Shown: positions 7,583 to 16,271, counted from the first letter of the stretch. The stretch: DNA of 38,696 nucleotides from DASRHK01 sp035650495 (GCA_035650495.1 DASRHK010000073.1:1-38696), one strand, 5' to 3'. Notes: generated by a model from the letters alone, not told the origin. Made by a program: numbers and translations.

Positions 7583-9237
7583 ATCCGCTCTTCGATCCCG
7601 AACGAGGCGAATCCCTTGCTCTTGAAGTTCTCGCGGAACATGTCGCGCAGCTTGATCGCCTGCGCGTCGAAGGCGGCCTTGTCCTGCCACGTGTTGCGCG
7701 GGTTGAGCATGCTCGGATCGTCGACGCCGGGGCAGGCGGTCGGCATCTTCAGGTTGAGGATCGGATGCTTCTCGGTCGGCACGTCGTCGAGCTTGCCGTC
7801 GAGCGCCGCGTTGAGCAGCGTGCGCGTGAGCTTGATCGACATGCGCTTGCCGCCGGCGGTGGCGCTGCCGCCGCTCCAGCCCGTGTTGAGCAGCACGCAG
7901 CGCGCCTTGTGATGCGACATCTTGTCGGCGAGCAGCTTGGCGTAGACGTTGGGCTTGTGCGCCATGAACGGCCCGCCGAAGCACGCCGAGAACGTCGGCG
8001 TCGGCTCGGTGATGCCGACTTCGGTGCCGGCGACGCGCGCGGTGAAGCCGGACACGAAGTGATACATCACGTCCTTCGGCTCGAGCATCGAGATCGGCGG
8101 CAGCACGCCGAACGCGTCGCAAGTGAGCAGCACGATCGTCTGCGGATGCGGGCCGCGCGCGTTCGGCATCACATTGGGCACGACGCTCAACGGATAGGAG
8201 AGGCGCGTGTTCTCGGCGATCGACGCGTCGTTCAGGTCGAGCTCATCGGGATGGCACTCCTCCATCTTCTTGCCGGGCAGCGGCGGCACGTTCTCGATGA
8301 TGCAGCCCGGCTGCGACAGCGCGGCGGCGATCACCGGCTCGGCTTTCTTGTCGAGGTTGATCAGCTTCGCGTAGCAGCCGCCTTCGAGATTGCACAGGCC
8401 GTTATCGGACCAGATCGTCTCGTCGTCGCCGATCAGCTTGCGCGACGCGTCCGCGGAGAGCGTGGTCTTGCCGGTGCCCGACAGCCCGAACAGGATCGCG
8501 CCGTCGTTCTTCGCGCCAACGTTGGCGGAGCAGTGCATCGACAGGCGGCTCTCCTTCGGCATCAGGTAGTTGCCGACGGTGAAGATCGTCTTCTTGTTGA
8601 CGCCGCAATAGTCCGCGCGGCCCGCGACCAGGCAGATCTTGTTCTTGGTGTCGATGATCACCGCGGCTTCGGCGCGGCAGCCGTCACGCTCGGGCACGCA
8701 CATGAACGACGGGACGTTGAGCATGGTCCAGCGGCGCGCGTCCACGTTCTTCACGCCCGGCAGGTCCTTCGGGAACATGTTGTCGCAGAACATCGCGTGC
8801 GTCGCGTACTCGCCGACGAAGCGGTAGGGCACCGCGAGATCAGGATCGTTGCCCATGAACACGTCCTTGACGTAGAGCGTGCCCTTCTTGGCGTTGACGT
8901 GCTCGACGACGCGCTTGAGCAGGCCTTGGTACTGGTCGGGATCGTAGGGATTGAGATCGGCCTTGAACCAGATCTCGCTGGCCACCTCGGGCCATTTCAC
9001 CGCGTAGGTGTCCTTGGTGCGGCGCCCGGTGCAGTCCGGGTCGGTGTAATAGACCAGCGGGCCTTTGACGCCGAGCTTGGTCGGGAACGCTTTCTGCGCG
9101 TTGGACGGCCCATCGCGCTTGACCCGGCCGCGATCGTTCTTGATCGCCTCGTGAAAGAGCTCCTCTTTGCTTAAGTTGTGCTTGTAAGTGACGCCTTTGA
9201 GTCCAAATAGTTTTTCGAGATCGGCCTGCAAGGTCAT
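7579..9237 (-). CDS. pckA: phosphoenolpyruvate carboxykinase (ATP)
   Basis: A 552-residue ATP-type PEP carboxykinase, which converts oxaloacetate and ATP to PEP, CO2 and ADP at the entry to gluconeogenesis. The kinase P-loop GLSGTGKTTLS covers residues 251-261 and is followed by the kinase-2 motif LIGDDE. YADH-like substrate residues, the NFPKDL-like segment MFPKDLPGV and the adenine-binding GFTARVAGTEVG are visible. Length is slightly above the E. coli enzyme. The ATG at 9237 has only a weak Shine-Dalgarno (GGAAA). The gene lies 113 nt downstream of pilJ, with two hairpins in between, so it probably has its own promoter. The FAH-family gene follows through a TTGA overlap. Confidence 0.95.
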   Translation of the reverse strand: MTLQADLEKLFGLKGVTYKHNLSKEELFHEAIKNDRGRVKRDGPSNAQKAFPTKLGVKGPLVYYTDPDCTGRRTKDTYAVKWPEVASEIWFKADLNPYDPDQYQGLLKRVVEHVNAKKGTLYVKDVFMGNDPDLAVPYRFVGEYATHAMFCDNMFPKDLPGVKNVDARRWTMLNVPSFMCVPERDGCRAEAAVIIDTKNKICLVAGRADYCGVNKKTIFTVGNYLMPKESRLSMHCSANVGAKNDGAILFGLSGTGKTTLSADASRKLIGDDETIWSDNGLCNLEGGCYAKLINLDKKAEPVIAAALSQPGCIIENVPPLPGKKMEECHPDELDLNDASIAENTRLSYPLSVVPNVMPNARGPHPQTIVLLTCDAFGVLPPISMLEPKDVMYHFVSGFTARVAGTEVGITEPTPTFSACFGGPFMAHKPNVYAKLLADKMSHHKARCVLLNTGWSGGSATAGGKRMSIKLTRTLLNAALDGKLDDVPTEKHPILNLKMPTACPGVDDPSMLNPRNTWQDKAAFDAQAIKLRDMFRENFKSKGFASFGIEERI

Positions 9238-9280
9238 TTCTGGTTTCCGTAGGGAAAGCGCCGCGTCCTAGAAAGGACAG

Positions 9281-9296
9281 CCCGCCAGAGGGCGGG
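9281..9296 (-). terminator. GC hairpin upstream of pckA
   Basis: CCCGCC and GGCGGG form a perfect 6-bp stem around a 4-nt loop. Read on the minus strand it is followed by CTGTCCTTTCT, only mildly T-rich, so intrinsic termination is uncertain. A second small dyad, GTCCT/AGGAC at 9265-9278, lies next to it. Either could be a terminator of the pilH-pilJ transcript or a leader structure of pckA. Confidence 0.35.
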
Positions 9297-9317
9297 TTCG
9301 GGGTCCGAAAGGATACT

Positions 9318-9341
9318 GGATTCCCCCATACGGGGAAATCC
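9318..9341 (-). terminator. hairpin just after pilJ
   Basis: GGATTCCCC and GGGGAAATCC can pair around CATAC with a single bulged base, giving a stem of about 9 bp starting 10 nt past the pilJ stop. There is no clear U-tract after it on the minus strand (CAGTATCCTTTC). Position argues for 3'-end formation or transcript protection. Confidence 0.4.
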
Positions 9342-9350
9342 ACCGACCGT

Positions 9351-11360
9351 CTAGACGGCTGGCGCGGCTTCCGAGGGGAGCTTGAATCCTGCGACCGCTT
9401 GGCGCAGCTGCTCCGACATCGAGCTCATCTCGCCGACGGCTTGCACCGTCTGCTGCGCGGATTGCGCGGTCTGCACGGCGATCGCGCGGATCGACTGCAT
9501 GGTCGCGGCGATCTGGTTCGCCGAGGTCGACTGGCGACCGGCGTCCGACGAGATCTGGTGAATGAGCTGCGCGAGCTGCGTCGAGCTGCTCTCGATCTTC
9601 GCGAGCGCCTGGCCGGCTTCTTCGGCGGACTTCGCGCCGGCGACCACGTTCGTCGTCGAGCGCTCCATCGAAGTGATGGCTTCCTGCGTGTCGGCCTGAA
9701 TCGTCTTGACCAGCGTCTCGATCTGCTTGGTCGCGGTCGTCGCGCGCTCGGCGAGGCGCTGGACTTCGTCGGCGACCACCGCGAAGCCGCGACCCGCGTC
9801 GCCGGCCATCGCGGCCTGGATCGACGCGTTGAGCGCGAGCGTGTTGGTCTGCTCGGCGATGTCGTTGATGAACTCGATGATGTTGCCGATCTCCTGCGAC
9901 GACTCGCCGAGGCGCTTGATGCGCTTGGCGGTGTCCTGGATCTGCTCGCGCAGCGCGGCCATGCCCTGGATCGTGCGGCCCACGGTCTCGGTGCCGCTGT
10001 GCGCGATCTGCACTGAGTTGGCAGCTTCCTGCGCAAGCTGCTCGGCGCGCGACGCGACTTGCTGCAGCGATCGCGACGATTCGGTGACGACGTTGGCGGC
10101 GGAGACGATCTCCAGCGCCTGCTTCTCCGACGCCGCGTTCATCTGGCGCGCCGTGTTGGCGGTGACGCCCGCGGCGTCGGCGACCTTCGCGGTCGTCGCG
10201 TTGATGGTGCCGACCAGCGTGCGCAGGCTCGCGATGGTGAAGTTGATCGAGTCCGCGATCGCGCCGGTGAAGTCCTCGGTCACGTTGGCGTCGACGGTGA
10301 GGTCGCCGTCGGCGAGATTGGTGATGTCGTCGAGCAGCGTGAGAATCGCCTTCTGCTGGCGCGTGTCGCGCTCGGCGGCTTCGCGCAGCTGCCGGCGGAT
10401 GCCGGCGAGGAAGACCAGGATGAACAGGACCAGCGAGATGACGGCCAGCGCGCCGAATCCATAGATGAAGTAGGGCAGGCGCGTGGTGCCCGCGGTCGCG
10501 TCGATGATCCCCTGCTCGAGGTTCTTCGCGGCCGCGATGACGTTGGTCGATTCGCCGACCAGCGTGCCGGCGGATTGCTGCACGTTCGCGACGGCAGCCG
10601 AATCGGTGACGATCGCGGAGACGAGCGTGTCGGCCGAGCCGAAGTCGTCGCTGATCTTCTTGCCGAGCTGCTGCAGATCGGCGTCGCCGCCGAACGCCGC
10701 GGCGGCGATCGCCTTGCTGCGATCGGAGAACTCGCGCGCGAGCTGACCGAGCTCGGCCGCGGCCTTGTCGGCGTCGTGACCCTCGCGGATCAGGCGGCCG
10801 GCGGCGCCCTTCATGCGCTCGATGCGGACGAGCTGCACGTAGGCGCTCGCGCTGGTGGTGGCCGGCGCGCCCTTGGCATTCAGCCGCTCGATCACCTTCT
10901 GATAGTCCTGGTACAGCGTGTCCAGGTTCTCGATCAGCGAGGCGATGTTGCCGTTGGTGCGCTCGAAGGGCTCCTGATTCGACACCACCGCGGTGACGGC
11001 GGTCTTCATCGACTTCCAGGCGTTGTCGAGCTCGTCGACCTGCGGCAGCACCGAAGCCGGCGGCTTCGGGAAGTTCAGCGTGGGATCGCCCTCGCGCATC
11101 ATCTTCACCTCGTCGTCGAACTCCTGGGAGTTCGCGTCGAGGGTGGCGAAGTCGGGGATCACGCCGCGGCCGGCGCGTGCGAGCTCGGAGACGTCGGAGG
11201 AGAACTTGCGCGCCTGGTCACGCCAGGCCTGGTTGCGGTTCTGCGTGCTCTGGATGTAATAGAAGCTGCCGATGGTCGCGGCGAGAAATCCCGCTGCGGC
11301 GATCAGCAGGATGATCTGCAACCGCGTGCCTCCAGCGCGCCCTTTCTTGGCTTCCGCCAT
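9351..11360 (-). CDS. pilJ: type IV pilus chemoreceptor PilJ
   Basis: A 669-residue methyl-accepting chemotaxis protein. TM1 lies at about residues 14-35 and TM2 at about 296-318; the periplasmic region between them is rich in helices with repeated PilJ-type segments. A HAMP-like stretch (LLDDITNLADGDLTVD) and a long signalling coiled coil follow. The hairpin tip reads INDIAEQTNTLALNASIQ and continues AAMAGDAGRGF, the distinctive variant of the tip in PilJ proteins rather than the usual AIEAARAGE. It should form arrays with PilI, ChpC and ChpA at the cell pole and sense surface contact or pilus state. It lies 43 nt downstream of pilH, separate from the remaining chp genes. The length is close to the Pseudomonas protein. 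Confidence 0.93.
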   Translation of the reverse strand: MAEAKKGRAGGTRLQIILLIAAAGFLAATIGSFYYIQSTQNRNQAWRDQARKFSSDVSELARAGRGVIPDFATLDANSQEFDDEVKMMREGDPTLNFPKPPASVLPQVDELDNAWKSMKTAVTAVVSNQEPFERTNGNIASLIENLDTLYQDYQKVIERLNAKGAPATTSASAYVQLVRIERMKGAAGRLIREGHDADKAAAELGQLAREFSDRSKAIAAAAFGGDADLQQLGKKISDDFGSADTLVSAIVTDSAAVANVQQSAGTLVGESTNVIAAAKNLEQGIIDATAGTTRLPYFIYGFGALAVISLVLFILVFLAGIRRQLREAAERDTRQQKAILTLLDDITNLADGDLTVDANVTEDFTGAIADSINFTIASLRTLVGTINATTAKVADAAGVTANTARQMNAASEKQALEIVSAANVVTESSRSLQQVASRAEQLAQEAANSVQIAHSGTETVGRTIQGMAALREQIQDTAKRIKRLGESSQEIGNIIEFINDIAEQTNTLALNASIQAAMAGDAGRGFAVVADEVQRLAERATTATKQIETLVKTIQADTQEAITSMERSTTNVVAGAKSAEEAGQALAKIESSSTQLAQLIHQISSDAGRQSTSANQIAATMQSIRAIAVQTAQSAQQTVQAVGEMSSMSEQLRQAVAGFKLPSEAAPAV

Positions 11361-11403
11361 ATCGCCCCCGTTCCTCCAGCTTCCCCCGCGGTGAGGCGGC
11401 TCC

Positions 11404-11769
11404 TCAGCCTCCCAGCACCGCGTTGATCTTGTTGATCAGCTCTTCCGGCTTGACCGGCTTCACGATGTATTCGCGCGCGCCCTGCCGCAGCGCCCACACG
11501 CGATCCGTCTCCTGGTTCTTGGTGCTCACCACGATGACCGGGATCTTCTGGGTCTCCGGATCCTTCGACAGCACGCGCGTGGCCTGGAAGCCGTTCATGC
11601 CGGGCATGACGACGTCCATCACGACGCAATCCGGGCGCTCGCTCTTCACGCGCGCGAGCACATCCTGCGCACTGCCGGCCTCGGTGACGACGTGGCCGGC
11701 CCGCTGCAGGATGTTTCTGACGTTCTGTACATCGGTGGGCGAGTCATCCACGATCAAGATGCGCGCCAT
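11404..11769 (-). CDS. pilH: response regulator PilH
   Basis: A 121-residue stand-alone receiver domain. MARILIVDDSPTD starts the domain with the acidic pair D8/D9; the phosphoacceptor is D52 in VVMDVVMPGMNGFQATR and the conserved lysine is K104 in VKPVKPEE. The wording of these segments, including STKNQETDRVWALRQGAR, matches PilH much better than PilG. PilH is known to oppose or tune PilG output in twitching motility. The ATG at 11769 was chosen over an in-frame ATG 33 nt upstream because GGGAGGAAG sits at the right distance. A -10-like TATAGT at 11830-11835 overlaps the pyrC' stop and may give pilH-pilJ its own promoter. Confidence 0.92.
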   Translation of the reverse strand: MARILIVDDSPTDVQNVRNILQRAGHVVTEAGSAQDVLARVKSERPDCVVMDVVMPGMNGFQATRVLSKDPETQKIPVIVVSTKNQETDRVWALRQGAREYIVKPVKPEELINKINAVLGG

Positions 11770-11830
11770 TTCTTTCTTCCTCCCGGAACACCGCGCGCTC
11801 AATGCGCGGCGAGTTTCAAATCTGCTTCAA

Positions 11831-13159
11831 CTATACACCAGTAGTTTCGCCGGGAGCAGGGAAAATCTCGCGTCCGCGCCAGAAGCTGCGCGTCAGCCGG
11901 CCGCGGAATTCGCGGCCTTCGAACGCGCTGTTGCGGCCGGCGCTGCGCATGGCGGCGGCGTCGAATCGCCAGCGCGCCTCCGGATCGATCAGGATCAGAT
12001 CGGCCTGCGCACCGACCGCGAGCGAGCCCGCATCGCGCCCGATGATCCGCGCCGGCGCGGCGGTCAAGCGCTCGGCCATCTGCAAGGGCGACAGAATTTT
12101 TTCCCTCACCAGCTGCAGGCACAGGGGCAGCAGCGTCTCGAGCGAGCTCATGCCGGGCTCGGTGAGCGGGAACGGATTGATCTTGGCGTCGGCTTCGTGC
12201 GGCTGGTGATCGGAGCAGATGGCGTCGATCACGCCGCGCTGCACCGCGTCCCGCAGCGCGTCGCGATCCTCGCCGGAGCGAAGCGGCGGCAGCACGTGGC
12301 ACTGCGCGTTGAAGCCTTCGACGTCCTCGGCGGTGAGGAACAGCTGATGGGCCGCGACGTCGGCGGTGATCGGCAGCTTGCGCTTCTGCGCGGTCTCGAC
12401 CAGATCGGCGCCGCGCGCGGTCGACAGGCGTCCGAAGTGAACGCGCGCGCCGGTGTCCTCGACGAGCGAGATCCAGAAGCGGATCGCGGAGACCTCGGCG
12501 GCAACCGGGATCGGGGGCAAGCCGAGCCGCGTCGCGACCGGACCTTCGTGCGCGCAGCCGTTGTTCGACAGCGCCGGATTCATCGGCGTCACGTGGACGG
12601 TGAGTCCGAGGCCCTGCGCGTATTCGAGCGCGCGACGCCCGACCAGCGAATCGCGCAAGCCGAACGCCGCGTTGCTGACGCCGACGCAGCCGGCCTGCTT
12701 CAGCGCGCTCATCTCCGCGAGCGCTTCGCCCGCGAGTCCCTGCGTGAGGGCGCCGAGCACCGCGAGCGACGCGCCGCCCGCTTCGGCGGCTTTTGCGTAG
12801 ATGCGATCGACGACGGCAGGCGTGTCGACGACCGGTCGGGTATCCGGCGGAATGCAGATCGTGGTGATCCCGCTTGCGCGCGCGGCGGCGAGCTCGGATG
12901 CAATCGTCGCCTTGTGCGTCGCGCCGGGCTCGCGCAGCCGCGCGGCAAGATCGACGATGCCCGGCATCAGCCATTGACCTTTCGCATCGAGCTCGCGATC
13001 GAAGGCCGCCTTCGGCGCCTTCGAGCCAGCGTGCGCGATGACGCCGTCGCGGATACCGACGAATCCCGCGCCGTCGATCTTGTTCGCCGCATCGAGCAGG
13101 CGCGCGTTCTTGATGAGCAGGGAGCTGCCGGTCGCATCGGTCGCGCGGCGCACCTTCAT
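11831..13159 (-). CDS. pyrC': non-catalytic dihydroorotase-like subunit (PyrC')
   Basis: A 442-residue amidohydrolase-fold protein of the class I dihydroorotase family. Active members carry DxHxH at the first metal site. Here the same place reads DLAARLREPG, so both histidines are replaced (A72 and R74). The later HVS metal motif reads GRLST, while CSDHQPHEAD remains. These losses make it a predicted inactive dihydroorotase, as described for PyrC' of Pseudomonas, where the inactive subunit is needed structurally for aspartate transcarbamoylase assembly. The start ATG at 13159 overlaps the pyrB stop (ATGA), which fits equimolar production with PyrB. A working dihydroorotase must be encoded elsewhere in the genome. 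Confidence 0.92.
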   Translation of the reverse strand: MKVRRATDATGSSLLIKNARLLDAANKIDGAGFVGIRDGVIAHAGSKAPKAAFDRELDAKGQWLMPGIVDLAARLREPGATHKATIASELAAARASGITTICIPPDTRPVVDTPAVVDRIYAKAAEAGGASLAVLGALTQGLAGEALAEMSALKQAGCVGVSNAAFGLRDSLVGRRALEYAQGLGLTVHVTPMNPALSNNGCAHEGPVATRLGLPPIPVAAEVSAIRFWISLVEDTGARVHFGRLSTARGADLVETAQKRKLPITADVAAHQLFLTAEDVEGFNAQCHVLPPLRSGEDRDALRDAVQRGVIDAICSDHQPHEADAKINPFPLTEPGMSSLETLLPLCLQLVREKILSPLQMAERLTAAPARIIGRDAGSLAVGAQADLILIDPEARWRFDAAAMRSAGRNSAFEGREFRGRLTRSFWRGREIFPAPGETTGV

Positions 13160-14124
13160 CGCGACTTCTCCTTGCCGAGGATTGCCGTCATCACCGCCAT
13201 GCGGCACGCGATGCCGTGCGTGACCTGCTGCAGGATCATCGAGCGCTCGCCGTAGGCGATCGCGCCCTCGATCTCGACGCCGCGATTGATCGGTCCGGGA
13301 TGCATGACCAGCACGTCGGGCTTGAGCTTCTTCATGCGCGCACGGGTGAGCCCGAAATCGCGATGGAACTCGCCGAGGCTCGGCAGGAAGGCGCCCACCA
13401 TGCGCTCCTTCTGCAGGCGCAGCAGGATGACGACGTCGACGCCGTCGAGACCTTCCTCGAGCGTGTGGAACACCTTCGCGCCCATCGCCTCGATGCCGGG
13501 TGGGATCAGCGTCGTCGGCGCGACGACGCGGACGTCCTTGCAGCCGAGGATGGAGAGCGCGTGCACGTCGGAGCGCGCGACGCGCGAGTGCAGGATGTCG
13601 CCGACGATCGCGACTGACAGTTTCGCGAACTCCTGCTTGTGCCGCCGGATGGTGAACATGTCGAGCAGCGCCTGGGTCGGATGCGCGTGACGGCCGTCGC
13701 CGGCGTTGAGGATCGCGACGCCCGGTCCGGCGTGCTGCGCGAAGAAATGCGCCGCGCCGCTCGCCTCATGGCGAACGACGAACATGTCGACCTGCATCGC
13801 CTCGAGCGTGGCGAGCGTGTCGAGCAGCGTCTCGCCCTTGGTCGTCGAGCTTGCGGCGACTTGGAGATTGAGCACGTCGGCGGACAAGCGCTTGGCGGCG
13901 AGCTCGAACGTCGTGCGCGTGCGCGTCGACGCCTCGAAGAACAGGTTGCAGACGGTGCGGCCGTGCAGCGTCGGGAATTTCCTGGTCTTGGCGCGCGCGT
14001 AGGTCTCGGCCTGGTCGAGCAGCGACACGATCATCTCGCGTGGCAGGCCTTCGATGGTGAGCAGATGCTTGAGCCGCCCCGCGGCGTCGAGCTGCAGCGA
14101 AGGCGTCGGTCGTGCCGGCGTCAT
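13156..14124 (-). CDS. pyrB: aspartate carbamoyltransferase catalytic subunit
   Basis: A 322-residue enzyme that condenses carbamoyl phosphate with aspartate in pyrimidine synthesis. The carbamoyl-phosphate loop is FFEASTRTRTTFE, with S66, T67, R68, T69 and R70. HPTQALLDMF and the aspartate-site segment VMHPGPINRGVEI are intact. The N-terminus has a short extension (MTPARPTPSLQLDAAGR) before the core, as in the PyrB proteins that pair with PyrC'. The ATG at 14124 overlaps the ruvX stop (ATGA). No pyrI regulatory subunit or pyrR is adjacent. The tight coupling with the next gene suggests a dodecameric PyrB-PyrC' complex. Confidence 0.95.
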   Translation of the reverse strand: MTPARPTPSLQLDAAGRLKHLLTIEGLPREMIVSLLDQAETYARAKTRKFPTLHGRTVCNLFFEASTRTRTTFELAAKRLSADVLNLQVAASSTTKGETLLDTLATLEAMQVDMFVVRHEASGAAHFFAQHAGPGVAILNAGDGRHAHPTQALLDMFTIRRHKQEFAKLSVAIVGDILHSRVARSDVHALSILGCKDVRVVAPTTLIPPGIEAMGAKVFHTLEEGLDGVDVVILLRLQKERMVGAFLPSLGEFHRDFGLTRARMKKLKPDVLVMHPGPINRGVEIEGAIAYGERSMILQQVTHGIACRMAVMTAILGKEKSR

Positions 14125-14573
14125 GGATGAGGTCCCGCGAGCCATTGTTCGAGGATGAGGCGCGCCGCCTGTTGATCGCGATCGCCGCTGCGCACGCGCC
14201 GCGTCATGCGTCCGCTCGCGCGCGCGCTGCGCAATTCGTCCATCGCCGAGCGCGAGGAGAATCGCTCATCGGAGAGATGAACCGGAATTGCGTAGCGATC
14301 GCCGAGCGCTTTGGCGAACGCGCGCGCCTGCTGGCTGATCGCCTGCTCGTTGCCGTCGAGATCGAGCGGCAGGCCGACGATGCAGGCCGAAGGTTTCCAG
14401 GCTTTGATCTCGCGCTCGATCGCGGTCCAGTCTGGCGTCTGCGCGTTCGCGATCGTCGCGAGCGGCCGCGCGCTCTTGGTCAGGTCGTCGCCGACCGCGA
14501 CGCCGATGCGCCGGGCCCCGTAATCAAAAGCGAGATAGATCGAGTGGCGGTTGTTCTGCGCAGAAGCCGTCAC
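14121..14573 (-). CDS. ruvX: putative Holliday junction resolvase / pre-16S rRNA nuclease RuvX (YqgF)
   Basis: A 150-residue RNase H-fold protein. YLAFDYGARRIGVAVGD carries the first catalytic Asp (D17); IVGLPLDLDGNEQ is the second hallmark and LSDERFSSRSA the third. The family is required for 16S rRNA 5' maturation and was earlier proposed to resolve Holliday junctions. The C-terminal part is slightly longer than in E. coli. The best start is GTG at 14573, overlapping the yqgE stop as GTGA; no ATG precedes the YLAFDYG core at a plausible distance. It is sandwiched between yqgE and pyrB with 4-nt overlaps on both sides. Confidence 0.92.
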   Translation of the reverse strand: MTASAQNNRHSIYLAFDYGARRIGVAVGDDLTKSARPLATIANAQTPDWTAIEREIKAWKPSACIVGLPLDLDGNEQAISQQARAFAKALGDRYAIPVHLSDERFSSRSAMDELRSARASGRMTRRVRSGDRDQQAARLILEQWLAGPHP

Positions 14574-15160
14574 GCGTGACCGGCCTGGCCGGTGAGCTGG
14601 ATCACGTCGACGCCGAGCAGCTTGGTCGCCGCTTGCCAGCGCTGCTCCGCCGGCATGGTGAACAGGATCGCGCGATCGGCGGGCGTGTTCAGCCACGAGT
14701 TGTGCAGGATCTCGCCCTCGAGCTGACCGGCTTGCCAGCCGGCGTAGCCGAGCGCGACGAAATATTCGCGCGGGCCGCGGCCCTGGCCGATCGCGGAGAG
14801 CACGTCGCGCGACGTCGTGATGTAGAGGTTGTCGGCGATCTGCAGGCTCGACTCCCACGTGTTCGGGCCGGTGTGCACGACGAAGCCGCGCTCCGGCTGC
14901 ACCGGTCCGCCCCAATGCACGATGGGATTGCCGACCAGGTTGCCGTGCTGCAGCTCCATGTGGTCGAGCATGTCTTTCAGCGTGAGATCGGTGGGGCGAT
15001 TGATGACGAGTCCGAGCGCGCCCTTGTCGTTGTGCTCGCAAAGCAGCGTGACGGTATGGCTGAAATTCTCGTCTTCCAGACCGGGCATCGCGACCAGGAA
15101 CTGGTTTGCGTAGAAGGTGGCGCCTTCAGACTTCGGCGCCGACGGATCGTTTTGCGCCAT
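14570..15160 (-). CDS. yqgE: YqgE/AlgH family protein
   Basis: A 196-residue protein of the UPF0301/AlgH family. FLVAMPGLEDENFSHTVTLLCEH, GALGLVINRP, GGPVQPERGFVVH and YFVALGYAGWQAGQLE are the family's signature blocks. The biochemical role is unsettled; AlgH was linked to transcription control in Pseudomonas. The ATG at 15160 was preferred to an upstream in-frame ATG because GGGA sits 3-6 nt before it and the family starts near here. TATACT at 15168-15173 (minus) is -10-like, which would place the transcript start almost at the ATG. It heads the yqgE-ruvX-pyrB-pyrC' overlapping set, 55 nt after apbE. Confidence 0.92.
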   Translation of the reverse strand: MAQNDPSAPKSEGATFYANQFLVAMPGLEDENFSHTVTLLCEHNDKGALGLVINRPTDLTLKDMLDHMELQHGNLVGNPIVHWGGPVQPERGFVVHTGPNTWESSLQIADNLYITTSRDVLSAIGQGRGPREYFVALGYAGWQAGQLEGEILHNSWLNTPADRAILFTMPAEQRWQAATKLLGVDVIQLTGQAGHA

Positions 15161-15215
15161 GGTCCCTAGTATACCGGCTCGCGCAGGGCGCGGAAGCACG
15201 CCGGCGGACATTCGT

Positions 15216-16271
15216 TCAGGGAACGATGTGCAGCGCAACACCCGGCGCCAGCTTCAGCCGCGGCGCCAGCTTTTCGGTGGCGGTGACGCGTCCGTCTTCG
15301 TCGACCACGAGCACTTCGTCGAGGCCGAGCTTGCGCGCGAGCGCGCGCCACCGCTTCGCGCCCGCGACGTAGAGCGCGACGCCGCCGGCATCGGCGAGCG
15401 CGCCGTCATGATGCACGACGGTGACGGAGACGAGCCCATGCGCGGGACGCCCCGTGCGCGGATTCAGGATGTGTCCGTAGCGCTGGCCGCGACTGATGAA
15501 TGAGCGCTGATCGTCGGCGTGCGTGTTCACCGCTTCGCCGCCGATCGAGAGCGTGGCGAGATAGTCGCGATCGGTGAGATCAGCGCGCGGATCGTGGATC
15601 GCGACGCGCCACGGTTTTTCACCAGGCGTGCCGCGTGCCGCAAGATTGCCGCCCGCGTCGACCATCGCGTCGGGGAATCCGCGATCGCGCAGCTCCTCGA
15701 GCGCCGCGTCGACGATGTAGCCCTTCGCGATGCCGCCGAAATCCCAGGTCACGCCGCGCGCAGGACCATAGTGAGCGCCACCGTCGTAATCGGGAGCGAG
15801 GCGCAGGTCGGCAAGCGCGCGATCGATCTCGCGATTGCCTGGTGGGGTTTCGCGGATGCGCGCGACGTCGTCGAAGCCCCACAGCCGCACCAGCGCCCCG
15901 ATGCGCGGCTCGTAGCGCCCATCGCTCAGGCGATGGATCTCCCAAGCGCGCTGGAAGAGGGGTCGCATGAACTCCGGAATCTCCGCCGCGCGGCCGGCAG
16001 ACAGCTCCTTATTGATGTGCGCGAGCTCGCCGTCGCCCCAGGCCCACCAGTCCTGCCCGAACTGATCGATGGTGCGGCGAACGTCCTCGATCGCTTCGTG
16101 CGCGCGCTTACGGTCGTCGTCGCCGACTCGCACCGAGACGGAGATCTGCGTACCCATCGCGAGGAATTCGCGATGCAGCAGTTGCGGGCGGGGTTCTTCG
16201 GTGGGCCACGGCGCGCAAGCGGCGATGAGCGCCGCGCCGACCAGCGCGCTATAGACGGCTCTCGATCGCAT
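15216..16271 (-). CDS. apbE: FAD:protein FMN transferase (ApbE family lipoprotein)
   Basis: A 351-residue ApbE-family protein, which attaches FMN covalently to target flavoproteins such as Nqr or Rnf subunits outside the membrane. The signal peptide ends IAAC (C19), a lipobox. Conserved blocks are FLAMGTQISV, WDFGGIAKGYIVD, MVDAGGNLAARG and GHILNPRTG. In the metal-binding block ADALxTA of the family this protein reads ADAGGVA, keeping D294 but having V298 where the Mg2+-ligating threonine is expected. That may weaken catalysis. The start overlaps the gshB 3' end by 23 nt. No nqr or rnf genes are in the window. Confidence 0.9.
   Translation of the reverse strand: MRSRAVYSALVGAALIAACAPWPTEEPRPQLLHREFLAMGTQISVSVRVGDDDRKRAHEAIEDVRRTIDQFGQDWWAWGDGELAHINKELSAGRAAEIPEFMRPLFQRAWEIHRLSDGRYEPRIGALVRLWGFDDVARIRETPPGNREIDRALADLRLAPDYDGGAHYGPARGVTWDFGGIAKGYIVDAALEELRDRGFPDAMVDAGGNLAARGTPGEKPWRVAIHDPRADLTDRDYLATLSIGGEAVNTHADDQRSFISRGQRYGHILNPRTGRPAHGLVSVTVVHHDGALADAGGVALYVAGAKRWRALARKLGLDEVLVVDEDGRVTATEKLAPRLKLAPGVALHIVP

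Noticed and set aside
9347..9358. 12-bp perfect palindrome CCGTCTAGACGG at the pilJ stop
   Set aside because: It contains the stop codon and is short; there is no second copy in the window and no sign of a recombination site.
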